A stretch of 21,892 bases of DNA. It comes from Micractinium sp. NFX-FRZ. Lineage: Eukaryota; Chlorophyta; Trebouxiophyceae; Chlorellales; Chlorellaceae. Positions within the stretch are counted from its first letter, which is position 1. Each line of letters begins with the position of its first letter. The notes beneath the pieces were generated by a model. The model did no database searches and was not told the DNA's origin. It was given only the letters and a program-made list of their open reading frames with translations. The stretch is from assembly GCA_029339195.1 (NCBI GenBank), contig JAPTJF010000672.1:1-21892 (forward strand). The letters are read 5' to 3'. The position numbers were made by a program, and so were the translations under genes. This document shows, in pieces, positions 8,130 through 17,519 of the stretch.

Positions 8130-11100
8130 ATGGCGGAGGCAGCAGCGGAGGCAGCAGCAGCCGTGACGGCTCTGTCCCTCGAGGCCAACAAAGCTGCGTT
8201 CGAGGAGCATTCCAAGTATTATGCAAAGCGAGTGGAGTTGTTCAATAAACATAAGGAACGCTTCAACGCTGCGGTAGAGGCGGCAAAGGCGGCTGCAGTC
8301 CCCATCTCGGTGGTGCTGCCCGATGGCGCTAGTGAGTGGGAGGAAGCAGCAGTAAGAATGCCTTGAGGCCAGCTCGGGTCGGGGATGTCTCGCATGTGGG
8401 TGGGACATCTGACCCCAAGTACGACCCGCCGCCGCCACTGCGGGTCGTACTTGTTGCTTGACCCACGACCTTTCCCGCCCCTGCAATGCTCCAAAGCCAG
8501 CACTGGAATTATCCACGCTGGCACCTGCTCTAGATATCGCAGCAGGTTGCGGTTGGATGCGCCAAACGATCTCTGCGCCCTCCCCCGTCACTCCTGCCGC
8601 ACACCGACCACCTTGCGCCAACTGCTGGCCCCTGCTCATCCTTTGCACCACTTGCCCCATGCAGCCAAGTCCGGCATCAAGGGCGTGACCACCCCTATGG
8701 ACATTGCCATTGGCATCTCCAAGGGCCTGGCCAAGAAGGTGGTGGTTGCCAAGGTGGACGGCGCGGTGTGGGACCTCACGCGCCCGCTGCAGGGCGACTG
8801 CGCGCTGCAGCTGCTGTCGTTTGACGATCCGGAGGGCAAGGAGGTGAGCAAAACCAGTTCATTGGAAAGCATACTAATAGCAGTCCGAGGAAAACGTTTT
8901 AATTAAGGGCTGTTAAAAAAGGTGGCATGCCAGGCAGCTGCCGTCTCTTGTAGACGAGGAGGGTGAGGATGCCGCGCTGCCTGCAAGTGCTGGTGCTGCT
9001 TGCTGCCGACTCTGGGGAAGTTGTGTAGGGCGACGGGCGGCAGGCAGCACTCCTGCTGCCGGCAAGGGTGCGGCCAGCGCTGGAGCTCCATTCCTGCTGC
9101 CGCATACGTGGCTTTTTTCGATGCCACACACGGTCTGCACCCTTCGCCAGCCAGCCCAGCCAGCCCTTGCTGCCCAAACATGCATCCCACATGGTACTGG
9201 CCTGCTAACCCCGCCCCTAATCCCTCCCACTCCCTGCTCTGCCCACCCGCCTCACCATGGTTGCCTTTGCAGACCTTCTGGCACTCAAGCGCCCACGTGC
9301 TGGGGCAGGCGCTGGAGCTGGAGTACGGGGCTGACCTGACCATTGGCCCCGCTCTGGAGGAGGTGAGCGGGCGCTGGTGGGGCCTTGCAGTGGAGAAGTT
9401 GGGATGGCGCTGGCGTGTCCCTGCTGACGGGCCGACACGGCGGTCAACCCTGTGCTGCGAGAGGGGACACAAGGCGTGGTGTGCAAAATGATTGGGCTGG
9501 GTCCTGGGCAGGGGTGCGTGGTACATTCTGGCAGAGAGCTTGCAGCTACCCCGGCAGGGCAGTCCAGCAGGCATGGCAGCGTTTAGTGCTGATGCTTTGC
9601 TCTGTTTCCTGGGTACTACAACTGGGGGACTGCACCCCATTGCTAACCTAGGCAACCCCATCTCGAACTCTTCCTCATTCCAGGGCTTCTACTACGACTG
9701 CTTCCTGGGCGACCGCACGCTGGGTGAGCCGGAGAAGGCCAACATCACCAAGCGCATGCAGCAGGTAGGCCTGAGGAGCGCGCAACGCTCCACGGAGCTG
9801 TTGCCTCAAATGCACCTCACTTGTGCGAAAATGCATTTGGGAGATGGGAGATGCGCGGCGGTCAAGGTGCAAGCTACATTGCAGAGGTTGGTCGTGGGGC
9901 GACAATAACGCCGCCATCTGAAATTTAAAGCAGCGGGGTGGGGTGTCACTGACAGAAAAGCGGGGGTGGTAATTACCTGCCGCACACGGCATTCCTGAAG
10001 GTGGGTGGTGGGAAGGGAGAATGCAAGTTCAGCAAGCGCATGCAGCAGGTGAAGTGTACAAGCGGTGCAGTTGGGTGCGTGTGAAGGAATGGCACTGGTC
10101 GCAGGTGTCACTTACTGTCAGCAGAGAATTTGTAGGAGGGTAGCAGCGCGGGAGCTGCCTGCTGCGGCCCTGCCTAGCACTTGTTGTTCTGCACCAGCCC
10201 TTCCCCGTCCTCTCTCCTTGTCCCTGACTTGGCCTGCTATGCTCACATGCCGTCAAGGGTACAACCGCCGCAAGCAGCTCCTCAGCGCCTTGCTGCACCA
10301 GTTGCTGTCCCCAGTATGTCCCTCAGTCCTGCCCTCCGCCTTCCATGTCTTGCAGGCCGTCAAGGAGAAGCAGCCGTTTGAGCGCATCGAGGTGTCGCGC
10401 GACGAGGCGCTGACCATGTTTGAGGAGAACAAGTTCAAGGTGAGCTCAACATCTACATATTGCCCCCCCAGCCATACATCAAGCTGCTGATGCTGACTTT
10501 CAAGCGGCGGGGCTGGGAGTGTGTGAGGGTTCACAGCGCATACGTGCCTTGTTCCTGTGTCTGCGTTTGAAGCTGCGCAGGCCCCACCCTATCTTGCACA
10601 GCAGCTCAACTACTGGCTGCGCCCTCTGATCAGGTTGAGATCATCACGGAGCTGCCTGCCGATGCGGTCATTTCGTGCTACAAGTGCGGCCCCATGGTGG
10701 ACCTCTGCCACGGCCCCCACGTGCCCAACACGGGCCTGCTCAAGGCGGTAGGGGTCAACTCCATGTCGCGCGCATTCTGGCGCGCTGACGTCAACCGCGA
10801 GCCGCTGCAGGTGGGGGTCAATGGGGGCGGGGGCGGGCAGGCGGTGTGGGGGACCGCACTGCGTGGGGCTGTGTCAGGTGGCAGGGCCGCTCTTGTCGGC
10901 TTGCCTGGTGCGGGGCTGATGTACAGGGGCTGCAGGAGGGGTGCGTCACTTCCCCAACGCCAAGGGGCGGAAGCAGCACCAGCAAAATTTCTACCTGTTT
11001 GGATCTCTGTGTTGTACTCGTCACTTGCGCCTCTTCTTCAATGTACACATTTACGTCGTCAACTTCCCGCACGGCAAGCAGCTGCAAGTGCGCCAGTGCT

Positions 11101-14100
11101 CCTTGTGTTGAGCCGTCCAGTGGCCCTGTTGCGGCACGTTCTCCCCTGCAGCGCGTGTATGCCATCACTTTCCCCGACGACAAGGAGCTGAAGGAGTACC
11201 AGCACCGCATCGAGGAGGCCAAGAAGCGGGACCACCGCAACGTCGGCACGCAGCAGGTGATTACGTTTGGGTGATACAGTCACAGCGCATGGTAGGCCGC
11301 GTTGAAGTGGGACGGGGGGCGGATGGGCTCCGCCTGGCAACGTCGGCACGCAGCAGGTGGGCGCGTGCGAACCCACGCCTCACTCGAGACGGCGATTTTG
11401 CAGGGAGGTGGGCATGCAAACCAAGGCCAGCCCAGAGAGTGAGTCTGCAGGGAGGGAGGCCCCATCTCCCAGCATGAGCCACATGGTTGAATGCACCTTG
11501 TGTCCAGGCTGCCCTGCAACTGCTCCTCTGTACGGTACCTGTTTTGGCGGTCTTATCATTGTTTCCTTTGTATCTGTCTGTGTGCCGCAGGAGCTCTTCT
11601 TCTTCCACCCGCTCTCCCCCGGCTCCTGCTTCTTCCTGCCCCATGGCGCACGCGTGTACAACGCGATGGTGGAGTACATGCGGGAGAAGTATTGGTAAGG
11701 GTCAATGGTAGTATGAACGGCTTCAACCATGCTGATGGCAGAAGTGGAAGGGTCCAGGAGGGCACAGGAGAGAGGGTGGCAGGCATGCCAACAAGATAGC
11801 GGTCAAACGCTGTCGCTTGACCCTGGTCAGCTGCAGCCTGGTCACAGGCGCAGCTGGGGGCCGCTGAGCATCCATGTCAAGCGTGCATGTGGGCACCATC
11901 TATAGTTCCGGGAGTACCTCGGACTCTCTTCACTCACGGTAAGGTTTTGAATGCTTGTTCCCTGCAATCCACCATTTTATGCAGGGAGTATGACTACGAG
12001 GAGGTGTTGACCCCCAACATCTTCAACTTTGACCTGTGGAAGACCTCGGGCCACGCGGAGCACTACCGGTGCGGCGGCTGCTAGCAGTCCAGGACGGCAG
12101 CAATTGCGCCATGTTCTGCAGCTTCGTCATTCAGCGTTCCGTGCTGAGCTTTGGGCTGCGTGAGGAGCTGAAAGCATGGGAAAGCATGCTGAGCTCCTGA
12201 AAGCGCATACATTCTGCTTGTTCATTCGCCTGGCTGGTGTCATGTTGCTGTCATCAGCTCTTTGCCTCAAGGTCGTAAATGCCTTGTGCTCGGTCGACTG
12301 CCCTATGACTCCCTGCCCTGCCTGCCACCTGCAGGGAGAACATGTTCTCTTTCTCGGTGGAGAAGGCGGAGTTTGGGCTGAAGCCCATGAACTGCCCAGG
12401 TGTGTGTGTGTGCCAGCTGGGCAGTGGCTTGCACATGTTTGGGAGAAACCAGGGGCGGGTTGGCAGCAGGTCGGCACGCTACATAAGGGGGCTGGTCAGC
12501 AGGCGTTGCTGAGCCCCCCGCCCAGTCACCCACACCCCTGCTCTGACCCCTTTTGTTTCATTCTCCAGGCCACTGTCTCATGTTTGGCAACCGCAACCGG
12601 TCGTACCGCGAGCTGCCGCTGCGCCTGGCCGACTTTGGCGTGCTGCACCGCAACGAGTTCAGCGGCGCGCTGCAGGGGCTCACGCGCGTGCGCCGCTTCC
12701 AGCAGGACGACGCCCACATCTTCTGCCGGTGAGGGGCGGCTGGTGGGGTAGGCAGGGGGGCCGGTTGAGCTGCAGTTTGAGCGTGGCAGGGGTGGCCTTG
12801 CACGAGATGCATTCCTAGCATGTGATGCCCGTGAGTCTGTGGCCTGGATTGTGATCGTAGTGGGGCAAGAGGGCAAGCAACTTCCCCGCTTTCAGCAAGA
12901 CGTGGCACGCATCTGCTGTTGGCCGCCAGCACGTGCAGCACTGGGGGTACGGAAACATGCCGGCCACCAACCGTTGTCTTGTTGAGATGCTTTGCCTGCC
13001 GCATTGCACCTGCGAGGTGGTAGGCAAAGTCGAGTGCTGGGCCCACATTGTTCTCCCCTAATCCCACCCTGTGTGTGACTTCTGGTGCTGATCTGTTCTC
13101 CCCTCAACTTGGGTGTGGCCTGCAATTCAACGCGTGCAGGCAGGACCAGGTGAAGGCCGAGATCATGGCCTATCTGAAGATGATGGGTGAGGTGTATGAC
13201 GTGTTTGGTCTGGACTACAAGATGGCGCTGTCCACCCGCCCCGAGGGATACCTGGGCGAGCTGGAGGTGAGGTGGGGTAGACTGCTTTGATGAGTACCTT
13301 GCGACTCGGTCTTGAAAATTGGGTCCTGCTTGCATAGTGGGTGTGGGTTGAGGTGGGTTGAGGTGGGTTGGGGTGTTCAAGGTGTGTTGCAGTGGATGGA
13401 CAGACGCATGTTGCTCGGTTTTTACTTGAAGGCATGGCTTGTGTCCCAACTGAGCGCGTCTGGGATGGTTTTGAGCACTTTGCCGCACAAAAGCATGAAG
13501 CACTCCCATCGGGGTTTCACACTTGCGTGCAGGTGTGGAACACGGCGGAGCAGGCGCTGGAGGAAGCGCTGAATGCCACCGGCCGCGAGTGGGAGGTGAG
13601 CGCAGGTGGTTGGGAGGAAGGTGGGCAGCGCAGCAAGGGGAACTCAGGACACACACGGAGCTTCTGGGCGGAGTGTGTGACAGGCGAGGGGACCTGGCCC
13701 GTGGCTGCCGTCGTGCGCCTCTGTGTTTGGCTTGTTGAGGCTGGGATCAGCCCAGGCTGATGCACCCAATATGCCTGCCCTGCCCTGCGTCTTGTCTTTT
13801 GCAGATGAACCCTGGGGATGGCGCCTTTTATGGTAAGGCAGACGAGGTTTTGGGGATTGCAGTAGATGCTAAGTGGGCCTGTCTTGTGGCTACTTGGCAG
13901 GCCTGTGGGGATGACGCGGGAAGGTGCTGTCCCAGTGTGACTCTGAAACAGCAGCCTTCAGACTCGTGGTGGTGCCACCTCTTAGCTCCACTCCTCCTTG
14001 TTCAGCACCAGCACCAGCTTCACGCACCCAGCACCCCCAAGTCCATTACCTTGTCCCGACCCTACTCTTACCCCAATGCTGCCCACTATCCTTCTGCAGG

Positions 14101-15940
14101 CCCCAAGATTGACATCACTGTGTACGACGCGCTGCGCCGCAAGTTCCAGTGCGCCACTGTGCAGCTCGACTTCCAGGTGGGCGGGCAGGAAACAAGAAAA
14201 CTTCAAATGAAAGGGACAGGTCAAGGACAGTTGCTCGGGGGCAGACAAGGGGAGGTAGGCTGGCAAGACTGAATCGCTGGCGCGGGGTTGAGCAGTTCAG
14301 CGCTTGCGCGCCCTGTGGAAAAAACATGTGCGCCTGCACCATGTCTGTCTCTCATCGCTTTTCAAACCTGCCATACTCACTCTCCACGCGTGTCTACACT
14401 GTACCGGCACTTGTCCGCCTTATCTGCAGTATTGTGGCAGACGTAAGCAGAAGTCACTCATGCTTCTTGTGCATTCTGCTTTTCGTGCTTGCAGCTGCCC
14501 ATCCGCTTCAACCTCGAGTATGTTGCCGAGGATGGCTCCTACCAGCGCCCCGTCATTGTCCACAGGTGCGTATTCCCCCCCCTTGCCCCCCACTTGCGCT
14601 GTGTTCCTTTTATGTGATTACCTGCCTGCTGCCTTTGGAGCACAACGGAGGCTGGTGTGTTGGTGGGGGCAATTGATGCAGCTCTGGATTGCCGCGTCCT
14701 GGGCCGGGCCTTGATTCTCTAAGGCCATGCTCCCGCCCAGCCACGCAACGTCACTGCCCATCTCCACACGCTCCTTGTTGTGTATGTTGTGCCCTTATGT
14801 TCCTTTCCTCCCGCAGGGTCATTCTGGGCAGCGCTGAGCGCATGTATGCCACCCATCTGGCACTCTGCTTGTTCCTGTCACCCCTTGCAGGGCCATCCTG
14901 GGCAGCGCTGAGCGCATGTTTGCCATCCTGACAGAGCACTTTGGCGGCAAGTGGCCCCTGTGGCTGTCGCCCCGCCAGTGCATGGTGGTGCCCATCTCAG
15001 GTGGGTGCAGGCGGGTGCTTGTTGGCAGAGGCCGGCAGCGCTTGCCACAACTGGCAGCACGCCACAGCAATGGCCCAACTGCTGGGCAATGCTTGGGCAG
15101 CATCGGTGTGCATCTCACACACACTGCTGCTTGGCCTGCCTGCTGCATGTCACCTGTCGTCCTCCGTTTGCACGTGCCCCGCCATCCATCCTCACGCCCC
15201 TCCACGTCCCCTGTCTACCAGCCTCAAGACGCAACGCATCTTTCATGCTGGCCCAAATTCTTGCTCTTCCCGTCTTCACACGCCCTGCTCCCTTCCATAA
15301 ATCATCCCCATGCGCTCACCCGGGTCCTTCAATCCACTGCAGAGGCGGCATACGACTATGCCCACACGGTGCGGCGGAAGCTGCGGTCTGGCGGCTTCCA
15401 CGTGGATGTGGACATTGCGTCCCGCAAGATGCAAAAGAAGGTGGGTGGTAGCTGGGCTGGGTGGAAGCTGGGTGGGTGCTGCGGTCCGGTGGACACTGAG
15501 GACTGTAAGATGCAGGGGATGGTTGTGGGTATCTTGGGTCGGAGGGTGGAGGAAGCGCATTCCTGGCGCACCAGAACCCCTGCACTGCGCACTTCGCATT
15601 GCTGCTCTGCCCTTGCATCCCCTCCATCCCTGCCGTGCACCACTGCCTCTGCCCTTGTACCCCCGACATCCCTCCCCTGACCTTCTCACCCCTTCTTTTT
15701 GAGCAGGTGCGCGAAGCGCAGCTGGCGCAGTACAACTACATTCTTGTGGTGGGTGAGGAGGAGAAGGTGGCAGGCACGGTGAACGTGCGCACACGTGACA
15801 ACCAGGTGCACGGTCAGCACTCGCTGGCGGATGTGCTGGAGGTGATGGCGCGCGAGAAGGACACCCGCAGCTGCGTGAGCATGTTTGGCGAGGAGGGCAA
15901 GGAGGCGGCGGCGGCAGCGGCTGACGGCCAGGCAAATTGA
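8130..15940 (+). CDS. Threonyl-tRNA synthetase, cytosolic type, 19 exons
   Basis: The enzyme charges tRNA-Thr with threonine. Exons: 8130-8331, 8665-8843, 9273-9362, 9684-9764, 10356-10439, 10634-10810, 11152-11256, 11591-11694, 11985-12068, 12335-12399, 12569-12728, 13140-13266, 13533-13595, 13805-13832, 14100-14176, 14495-14565, 14891-15000, 15343-15440, 15707-15940. All phases agree, giving 712 residues. The N-terminal helix and TGS domain ([11 protein letters not shown]) are followed by the editing domain with HSSAH (His131, His135) and CHGPH (Cys237, His241). The class II core has zinc ligands Cys389 (MNCPG), His440 (DDAHIFC) and His565 (VIVHR), motif 2 HRNE (Arg418) and motif 3 GSAERM (Arg574). 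The anticodon-binding domain follows (WPLWLSPRQ onward), with an Ala-rich tail. Length and motifs are normal for eukaryotic cytosolic ThrRS. An in-frame ATG at 7986 could add 48 residues. Several introns carry copies of exon edges. Confidence 0.97.
8417..8452 (+). other. Perfect 13-bp hairpin in ThrRS intron 1
   Basis: AAGTACGACCCGC (8417-8429) is followed by a 10-base loop and its exact reverse complement GCGGGTCGTACTT (8440-8452). It starts 85 bases after the exon 1 donor. It may fold in the pre-mRNA or be a DNA site; no function is known. Confidence 0.9.
9749..10050 (+). repeat. Copy of ThrRS exon 4 end inside intron 4
   Basis: The exon 4 / intron 4 junction CAAGCGCATGCAG|CAGGT (9749-9766, 18 bp; the true junction is after the second CAG) recurs exactly at 10033-10050, 284 bp downstream, again followed by a GT that could act as a donor. 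Only the two ends of this span are repeated. Confidence 0.85.
11237..11359 (+). repeat. Copy of ThrRS exon 7 end inside intron 7
   Basis: The last 20 bases of exon 7 plus the donor GTG (11237-11259) recur identically at 11337-11359, exactly 100 bp downstream. The core is CAACGTCGGCACGCAGCAG. The second copy has GTGGGC after the junction, also a usable donor. Confidence 0.92.
14817..14925 (+). repeat. Tandem copy of ThrRS exon 17 start, with its acceptor
   Basis: The first 35 bases of exon 17 (14891-14925) are preceded by a copy at 14817-14851, 74 bp upstream, with three mismatches. The shared core is CTGGGCAGCGCTGAGCGCAT. Both follow pyrimidine-rich GCAG acceptors. Only the downstream copy continues into the rest of the conserved motif 3 exon; using the upstream one alone would read into a stop. 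Confidence 0.95.
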
Positions 15941-16064
15941 GGCGGTACCTTGGTGGCGGAGACAGCGGCAAGCGGCGAGTGGGCCCGCCAAACAGCAAGG
16001 CAGCTCTTTGCACGCGACGGGAGCGTTTTGCACTGCAGACAGGTGTTCGGAACACAGTCTCACT

Positions 16065-16069
16065 TGTAA
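16065..16069 (+). terminator. TGTAA polyadenylation motif for ThrRS
   Basis: TGTAA lies about 125 bases after the ThrRS stop, the expected place for a green-algal poly(A) signal. Confidence 0.55.
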
Positions 16070-16214
16070 GAGCCGATCTACCAAGGCATCCGGGAATGTC
16101 CACCGCCGCCGCGCTCGCCACCGCCAGCACGCTGTGCGCAATGCCTGGCGTCAAGCTGTGCCCTCATACGTTCGCCCAGGCGGGCCGCTGAAATCATTTC
16201 TGCTGCTCTAATCG

Positions 16215-16552
16215 CTATAATCCGCACACATCTGCCTTGCGGCCCTCTCTCTTCTTGAAGACCCGAGCAGCCGGCCCAGCCCACTCACTAGTGGACCAGG
16301 GTTTCTCTATGATTTTGTCCCCAGGCCTGGTGGAGGGGCGCAGCAAATAGGTGGCGATGCCCAGCAGCTTGCTGGGGAACTGCTGCTGGGCTGCCTCGCT
16401 CAGGCGCAGCAGCCGCTCCAGGCATGGGATGAACTGGTACCGCAGCGGCACAGTGGGGTCAATCTCAAAGATGACGGTCTCTACACAGCGCACCCCAGGA
16501 TGCTGCTTGATGCCATTGGGGCACACATCAAAGTGCATAGGGGGAAGGGCAC
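16215..16552 (-). CDS. Unassigned coding-like exon
   Basis: I do not recognise the family. On the minus strand a good acceptor (CACAG at about 16553) opens a frame reading ALPPMHFDVCPNGIKQHPGV, then VETVIFEIDPTVPLRYQFIP and LERLLRLSEAAQQQFPSKLL. The composition is balanced and protein-like, unlike the low-complexity shadow frames around it. It either runs to a TAG at 16215 or splices at a good donor after 16289 (TCCACTA|GTGAGT). The first downstream exon would then overlap the ThrRS 3' UTR. Upstream, 16749-16622 has two further protein-like frames, but neither joins in phase, so the gene may be broken by the adjacent fold-back element. Its 5' end and completeness are unknown. Confidence 0.45.
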
Positions 16553-16780
16553 CTGTGATTCAGAAGGCCAGCTGGTAAGCCGGATGCATGGCTAAACTGG
16601 AAGAGGAGTAGGCACCTGCAGAATTGCCAGCCCTGCTGCTACAAGTGCCCCCCTCTCTTTCCTAAGCACATGTAAAGTAGTTCCTGCGGCACGCATTCGA
16701 CTGCGCAGCCGTTGAAACTTAGCGTTCGCTTCACGAGCCACTTCCCCATGGTTCCCGGGAAGACATAGCGGGCCACGGGG

Positions 16781-17519
16781 CAGAGGGGTGACACGACCAC
16801 TGCTGGGTGCTGATTTGGTGGCCGAGGCTATTTGACCCTTGGCCCATCCGAGAGAATTGATGCCCTTTTGCACACATGTTCTTTACACCCCCAGAGACCT
16901 CTGGGAGGAAGGGGAACAATTCTCTCGCTTGGGCCGGGGTAGCTCACCTAGGGGCCCCACCCCCACCCGTTAGCCCGCTGAGCGCTGGCGGCACAGGCGG
17001 CGGCGGCAATTATGGCTATAACGACCCATTTTCAGCCCTGTTTCTTGCTCAAAGCCCCCTGAGGGTGTATCTGGTCCACAATTTGAAAGAAAATGAGGGA
17101 GAGGCATTGAATCAGGAGGGGCGAAAACTGGCCGGCAACATGCGGCGTTGCCGGGCGCCGTCAACATCGGTCACCTTTCCCCCCTCCTGTTACAATGCCA
17201 CTGCCGCAATTTCTTGTAAAATGTGGACCAGATACACCCTCAGGGGGCTTTGAAAAAAGAACAGGGATGAAAACGGGTCGTTTTAGCCATAACTGCCGCC
17301 GCCGCCGGTGCCGCCAGCGCTCAGCGGGCTAAGGGGTGGGGCTCGGGGGCTACATCTGACCCTTGGCCCAAGCGAGAGAATTGTTCCCCTTCCTCCCAGA
17401 GGTCTCTGGGGGTGTAAAGAACATGTGTGCAAAAGGGCATCAATTCTCTCGGATGGGCCAAGGGTCAAATAGCCTCGGCCACCAAATCAGCACCCAGCAG
17501 TGGTCGTGTCACCCCTCTG
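16781..17519. repeat. Large fold-back (inverted-repeat) element
   Basis: The left arm 16781-16935 and the reverse complement of 17365-17519 match over 155 bases with no mismatch that I can see. The similarity continues inward with scattered changes and small indels (for example AGCCCGCTGAGCGCTGGCGG on both sides, and CCCCCTGAGGGTGTATCTGG) to a centre near 17130-17165. Outside the perfect part both ends have TTCCCGGGAAG or CCCGGGAAG, so the true ends may be some tens of bases farther out. No transposase is encoded, and the repeated short ORFs in the two arms are mirror images. It is best read as a non-autonomous fold-back or MITE-like element; its transcript would form a very long hairpin. Confidence 0.92.
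17357..17467. repeat. Nested 111-bp unit with 27-bp terminal inverted repeats
   Basis: Inside the right arm, a 27-base end starting TGACCCTTGGCCCA (17357-17383) pairs with CAATTCTCTCGGATGGGCCA plus AGGGTCA (17441-17467), 25 of 27 positions matching. The left arm carries the mirrored unit, beginning at about 16832, but its inner end has diverged after GGGCC at 16935. The layout is MITE-like. Confidence 0.85.

Noticed and set aside
6957..8366. 469-codon plus-strand open frame
   Set aside because: It is antisense to four well-supported exons of the plastid gene and then runs into ThrRS exon 1; the 5' part is low-complexity shadow. Only the short stretch from ATG 7986 is kept as a possible ThrRS extension.
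10940..11100. Extra ThrRS exon between exons 6 and 7
   Set aside because: A protein-like stretch ([20 protein letters not shown]) is present, but exons 6 and 7 already join without a gap relative to the family; no counterpart is expected there.
12162..12198. Short inverted repeat AGGAGCT / AGCTCCT in intron 9 of ThrRS
   Set aside because: Seven-base arms with a loop of over 20 bases are common by chance in this sequence.
15276..16154. 292-codon minus-strand open frame
   Set aside because: Lies opposite ThrRS exons 18 and 19, whose coding assignment is certain; Pro/Ala/Arg-rich shadow.
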